Below, in pieces: positions 6,010 to 8,859 of a stretch of DNA of 8,859 nt. Within the stretch, counting starts at the first letter, position 1; every line of letters starts with the position of its first letter. Source of the stretch: Methyloligella sp. (lineage in GTDB: Bacteria > Pseudomonadota > Alphaproteobacteria > Rhizobiales > JALUTE01); the NCBI GenBank assembly GCA_027058255.1, contig JALUTE010000414.1, positions 1 to 8,859 of the forward strand. Reading direction: 5' to 3'. The translations under genes were made by a program, and so were the position numbers. The notes under the pieces are model-generated. The model had not been told where the DNA came from, ran no database searches, and was given only the letters and a program-made list of their open reading frames with translations.

Positions 6010-7151
6010 TGCTCGACCGGCATATCCTCTTCTGGCTGGCGGCGGCCGCCCTTTTCATTCTCGCGATCGGCGTTCTCCAGGATGTGCTCCTGCCTTTCGT
6101 GGTGGGGCTTGGCGTTGCCTATTTCCTCGATCCCGTTGCCGACCGGCTGGAGAGAATCGGCTTCTCGCGGCTCTGGGCAACGCTGCTGATCGTGACCTTC
6201 GTCGCCGTGCTCACCGCCCTTGCGCTCATCTTCCTCGCCCCCGTGCTGCTCAACCAGCTCAAGGAGTTCGCCGCATCCCTGCCCGAGCAGCTCGCGGCCC
6301 TGCGCAGCTTTCTCGAGACCCTCGGGCGAAGCTGGCTGGGCGAGGATTTCGCCCAGTTCGAGGAGGCGCTGCGCAAGGTGTTCCAGGATCTCTCCGAGAA
6401 CTGGACCAGCGCGGCGGCCGAGATCGTGCGCTCCCTCTGGAGCGGGGGGTGGGCCGTGGTCAACCTGCTCTCCCTCATCCTGATCACGCCCGTTGTGACC
6501 TTCTATCTCCTGCTCGACTGGGACCGGATGATCGCTCGCATCGACAGCTGGCTGCCGCGCGCGAGTGCCGACACGATTCGCGACCTCGCCCGCCAGGTGG
6601 ACGACGTGATCGCCGGGTTCGTGCGCGGCCAGGGCACCGTCTGCCTGATCCTCGCCATTCTCTACGCCGTGGGGCTCACCTGGGCCGGCGTGCGCTATGG
6701 CCTCCTGATCGGGCTCGGTGCGGGCCTGCTCACCTTCATCCCCTTTGTCGGGACCGCCAGCGGTGTCGTCGTGGCAAGCGCCGTGGCCGCCTTCCAGTAC
6801 TGGCCCGACTGGGTGCCGCTGGCCAAGGTCGTCGGCGTCTTCGCCACGGGCCAGGCGCTCGAGGGCGCGCTGCTCTCGCCGCGCATCGTCGCCGGCCATG
6901 TGCGCCTGCACCCGGTCTGGCTGATCTTCGCTCTCTTCGTCTTCGGCTATCTGTTCGGCTTTGTCGGGCTGCTCGTCGCCGTGCCCGTGGCGGCCTCGAT
7001 CGGTGTGCTGACCCGCTTCGCACTCACGCGCTATCTCGACAGCCCCATCTACCGGGGGGAGGACGAGGGAGAGGGCGAAGCCGGCGGGGCGGATGCCGGG
7101 CCGCGCTCGGCCGGGGGCGAGCCGTCGCCCAGCCCGGAGGGGACCGCATGA
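6006..7151 (+). CDS. AI-2E transporter / PerM family membrane permease
   Basis: A 381-residue polytopic inner-membrane protein of the AI-2E exporter (formerly UPF0118, PerM/TqsA) family. Two N-terminal spans (about 8-35 and 55-82) are followed by a long soluble segment with LKEFAASLPEQLAALRSFLE. Family hallmarks then follow: TPVVTFYLLLDWDRM from about 160, VDDVIAGFVRGQGTVCLILA, the LLTFIPFVGTASGVVVA span and GYLFGFVGLLVAVPVAASIG. TqsA exports autoinducer-2 in E. coli, but most members have no known substrate, and some alphaproteobacteria lack an AI-2 synthase, so the name should not be taken as function. Residues after about 348 are an acidic, Gly/Ser/Pro-rich tail (YRGEDEGEGEAGG...). The start ATG at 6006 overlaps the previous stop; GGGG at 5995-5998 is the likely ribosome site. 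A second ATG at 6009 is equally possible. Confidence 0.92.
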   Translation: MMLDRHILFWLAAAALFILAIGVLQDVLLPFVVGLGVAYFLDPVADRLERIGFSRLWATLLIVTFVAVLTALALIFLAPVLLNQLKEFAASLPEQLAALRSFLETLGRSWLGEDFAQFEEALRKVFQDLSENWTSAAAEIVRSLWSGGWAVVNLLSLILITPVVTFYLLLDWDRMIARIDSWLPRASADTIRDLARQVDDVIAGFVRGQGTVCLILAILYAVGLTWAGVRYGLLIGLGAGLLTFIPFVGTASGVVVASAVAAFQYWPDWVPLAKVVGVFATGQALEGALLSPRIVAGHVRLHPVWLIFALFVFGYLFGFVGLLVAVPVAASIGVLTRFALTRYLDSPIYRGEDEGEGEAGGADAGPRSAGGEPSPSPEGTA

Positions 7152-7885
7152 ACGCCTCGGTTCAGCGCGCGCGCCAGCTCGTGCTCGACCTGCCGCATCG
7201 TGCAGCCCTCGGGCGTGAGGACTTTCTGGTGAGCCGGTCCAACGCGGCCGCCGTGGCCATGATCGACCGCTGGCCCGACTGGCCGCACCCCATTCTCGTT
7301 CTCGTCGGCCCGCAAGGGGCGGGCAAGACCCATCTGGCCCATGTCTGGCGAACGCGCTCGAGGGCGCTCATGCTCTCTCCGCCGGCGCCCGCATCCGCAT
7401 CCCAATCGGGCGATCCGGACGCCGCCGACGCGCTTGCCGCGGGCGCGCTGAAGGGCGGCCGGCCGCTGGTCATCGAGGACATCGACCGCGGCCTTGCAAC
7501 GCTCGGCGAGCGCAGCCTCTTTCATCTGCTCAATCTTGCGCGAGAGCGTGGCGCGCACATGCTGATGACCGCACGGCGCATGCCCGCCGCCTGGGATGTG
7601 GCGCTGGCCGACCTTGCCTCGCGCCTGCGCGCCCTGCCCGTGCTGCGTATCGACATCGCCGACGAGATGCTCATGCGCACCATGCTGGTCAAGCTGTTCG
7701 CCGACCGGCAACTCATGGTCGAGCCGCATGTGATCGACTATCTGGCACGCCATATCACCGGCTCGCCCGCCTCGGCGATCCGCGTCGTGGCGGCGGTGGA
7801 CCGGGCGGCGCTCGCCGTCAAGCGCAAGGTCTCTCTGGGCCTTGCACGCGAGGCGCTGGCGGAGTTGGCGGAGAAGGCGGAATGA
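7148..7885 (+). CDS. hdaA: HdaA, DnaA-inactivating AAA+ regulator (DnaA/Hda family)
   Basis: A 245-residue homologue of the DnaA ATPase domain without the DNA-binding domain. Hda/HdaA binds the DNA sliding clamp and stimulates ATP hydrolysis by DnaA after initiation, limiting replication to once per cycle. The N-terminus has a clamp-binding motif, QLVLDLP, at residues 10-16. Walker A is GPQGAGKT (54-61), Walker B is LVIEDID (107-113), the arginine-finger region is ASRLRAL (R159) and a sensor-2-like arginine is R212 (SPASAIRVV). The start ATG at 7148 overlaps the permease stop, with a strong GGAGGGG (7136-7142) 5 bases upstream. The short Ala/Ser/Pro-rich stretch after the first beta strand (about 79-90) looks like a flexible loop. 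Position before ppk matches the arrangement I know from other alphaproteobacteria. DnaA itself and DNA-binding regulators are excluded by length. Confidence 0.92.
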   Translation: MNASVQRARQLVLDLPHRAALGREDFLVSRSNAAAVAMIDRWPDWPHPILVLVGPQGAGKTHLAHVWRTRSRALMLSPPAPASASQSGDPDAADALAAGALKGGRPLVIEDIDRGLATLGERSLFHLLNLARERGAHMLMTARRMPAAWDVALADLASRLRALPVLRIDIADEMLMRTMLVKLFADRQLMVEPHVIDYLARHITGSPASAIRVVAAVDRAALAVKRKVSLGLAREALAELAEKAE

Positions 7886-8859
7886 GCGGGCAGCGCCGAG
7901 AAGACCGCACGTCGGGCCCGTCGGCGGGCCGACACACCGCCTCCCCGCTGCGCTCGGTGCAAGCCAAGGCGCGCGGGAAGGGCACCGAGACGGCCGCCCG
8001 GGCGCACCGCAAGGGCCGCGCGCGCGGCCACGCCCGCGCCGGCGAGGAGCCCGAGCGGTTCTACAATCGCGAGCTCTCCTGGCTGCAATTCAATCGCCGG
8101 GTGCTCGAGGAGGCCGCCAATCCGCGCCATCCCCTCCTCGAGCGGCTGCGCTTCTTGTCCATCTCCGCCTCCAATCTCGACGAGTTCTACATGGTGCGCG
8201 TCGCGGGGCTGCGGGCGCAGGTGCGCCGGGGCGTCAAGGCGCTCAGCCAGGATGGGCTGACACCATCCGAGCAGCTCTCCCTCATCAATGAATTCGTGGA
8301 GACGCTCACCGCGGATCAGCAGGCCCGCTGGTCCGCGCTCAGGCGCGAGCTGGCCGAGGCGGGCATCCGGATCGTCGGGCCGAAGGCGATCGACGACGAA
8401 GACAGGGCCTGGCTCGAGGCGGAGTTTCTGGAGCATATCTTCCCCGTGCTCACGCCCATCGCCGTCGATCCGGCCCATCCCTTCCCCTTCATCCCGACCC
8501 TCGGCTTCACGCTCGGGCTGGAGCTGGTGCGCATCAAGGATGGCGAGACCATGCACGCCCTGATGCCCATACCGGCGCAGCTTCCCCGCTTCATCCGCCT
8601 GCCCGCCCGCGGCAAGCGCAAGAGCGGACCGCGCAACGGCCATTCCGCGGCGAGCAAGAGCGCCGCCCCCGAGGCGCGTTTCATGCGGGTCGAGGCGCTC
8701 GTCGGCCTTTTCGTCTCGCGCCTCTTTCCCGGCTACGACATTCGCAGCCAGGGTGCCTTCCGGGTTCTGCGCGACAGCGACATCGAGCTCGAGGAGGATG
8801 CCGAGGACCTCGTTCAGCATTTCGAGACCGCCCTCAAGCGGCGCAGGCGGGGCTTCGTC
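7882..8859 (+). CDS. ppk: Polyphosphate kinase 1, N-terminal 326 codons (3' truncated by window)
   Basis: The start of PPK1, which reversibly transfers the ATP gamma-phosphate onto inorganic polyphosphate. The ATG at 7882 overlaps the hdaA stop as ATGA, with GGAG upstream (7870-7873). The frame stays open to the last base. Residues 1-57 are an Arg/Lys-rich low-complexity extension. The conserved N domain begins ERFYNRELSWLQFNRRVLEEA at 58, with RLRFLSISASNLDEFYMVR; Asn98 matches the ATP-contacting Asn45 of E. coli PPK. The head domain follows, with LEHIFPVLTPIAVDPAHPFPF. Residues 242-265 form a second basic insert (GKRKSGPRNGH) not expected in the core fold. The autophosphorylated histidines and the phospholipase D-like domains lie beyond the window. 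A real start at the GTG or other internal codon is unlikely, since the ATGA overlap matches the two upstream junctions. Confidence 0.96.
   Translation, partial: MSGQRREDRTSGPSAGRHTASPLRSVQAKARGKGTETAARAHRKGRARGHARAGEEPERFYNRELSWLQFNRRVLEEAANPRHPLLERLRFLSISASNLDEFYMVRVAGLRAQVRRGVKALSQDGLTPSEQLSLINEFVETLTADQQARWSALRRELAEAGIRIVGPKAIDDEDRAWLEAEFLEHIFPVLTPIAVDPAHPFPFIPTLGFTLGLELVRIKDGETMHALMPIPAQLPRFIRLPARGKRKSGPRNGHSAASKSAAPEARFMRVEALVGLFVSRLFPGYDIRSQGAFRVLRDSDIELEEDAEDLVQHFETALKRRRRGFV

Noticed and set aside
5802..6911. Open frame of 369 codons on the - strand opposite the permease
   Set aside because: His/Gly/Glu-rich antisense translation without motifs; it also crosses a gene junction.
5894..7147. 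Upstream extension of the hdaA frame through the permease gene
   Set aside because: It is a shadow frame. HdaA starts at 7148 with a strong Shine-Dalgarno and its clamp-binding motif ten residues in.
7738..8820. Open frame of 360 codons on the - strand opposite hdaA and ppk
   Set aside because: Antisense to conserved PPK and HdaA sequence; no independent motif or ribosome site.

Overview
The window is GC-rich bacterial chromosome and reads as an alphaproteobacterium, most likely Hyphomicrobiales (Rhizobiales). Support: a GltD that starts MGKVTGFLE; an HdaA-type DnaA regulator sitting between an AI-2E/PerM permease and polyphosphate kinase; a long-chain polyprenyl diphosphate synthase; and a palindromic intergenic element built on GTCATCGCCGGGCCC-type arms, of the style I know from Rhizobiales genomes. 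The taxon is inferred from gene content and not from a marker gene.

Layout. 1-3274 (+): nitrogen assimilation. The 3' end of gltB and the complete gltD encode the two NADPH-glutamate synthase subunits. Between them, with no visible terminator, lies a two-gene cassette: a DUF433 antitoxin-type protein and a DUF5615 PIN-like toxin-type protein. 3275-3423: convergent intergenic region with hairpins and short repeats. 3424-4440 (-): long-chain polyprenyl diphosphate synthase (ubiquinone side chain), here re-started at a TTG with a strong Shine-Dalgarno sequence and a promoter with a perfect TATAAT. 4441-4872: no protein gene; it holds that promoter, a 107-nt imperfect palindrome and a tRNA promoter. 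4873-4959 (+): tRNA-Leu(CAG) with encoded CCA. 4960-5253: nothing I can name except weak promoter-like sequence.

5254-8859 (+): a tight four-gene operon whose members overlap by ATGA: CDP-alcohol phosphatidyltransferase, AI-2E/PerM family permease, HdaA, and the first 326 codons of polyphosphate kinase 1, which runs off the window. The operon joins phospholipid synthesis, replication-initiator control and polyphosphate. In other bacteria each of these three has been linked to DnaA activity or stability, so the grouping may be functional; that is inference.

Most of the window is ordinary housekeeping DNA. The points most worth a second look are the toxin-antitoxin cassette inside the glutamate synthase locus, whose two genes share a reading frame and are kept apart by one stop codon; the possible DnaA-control logic of the last operon; the charged tails on three of its products; and the palindromic element next to the ispB and tRNA promoters. 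I found no CRISPR array, insertion sequence, rRNA or phage gene.
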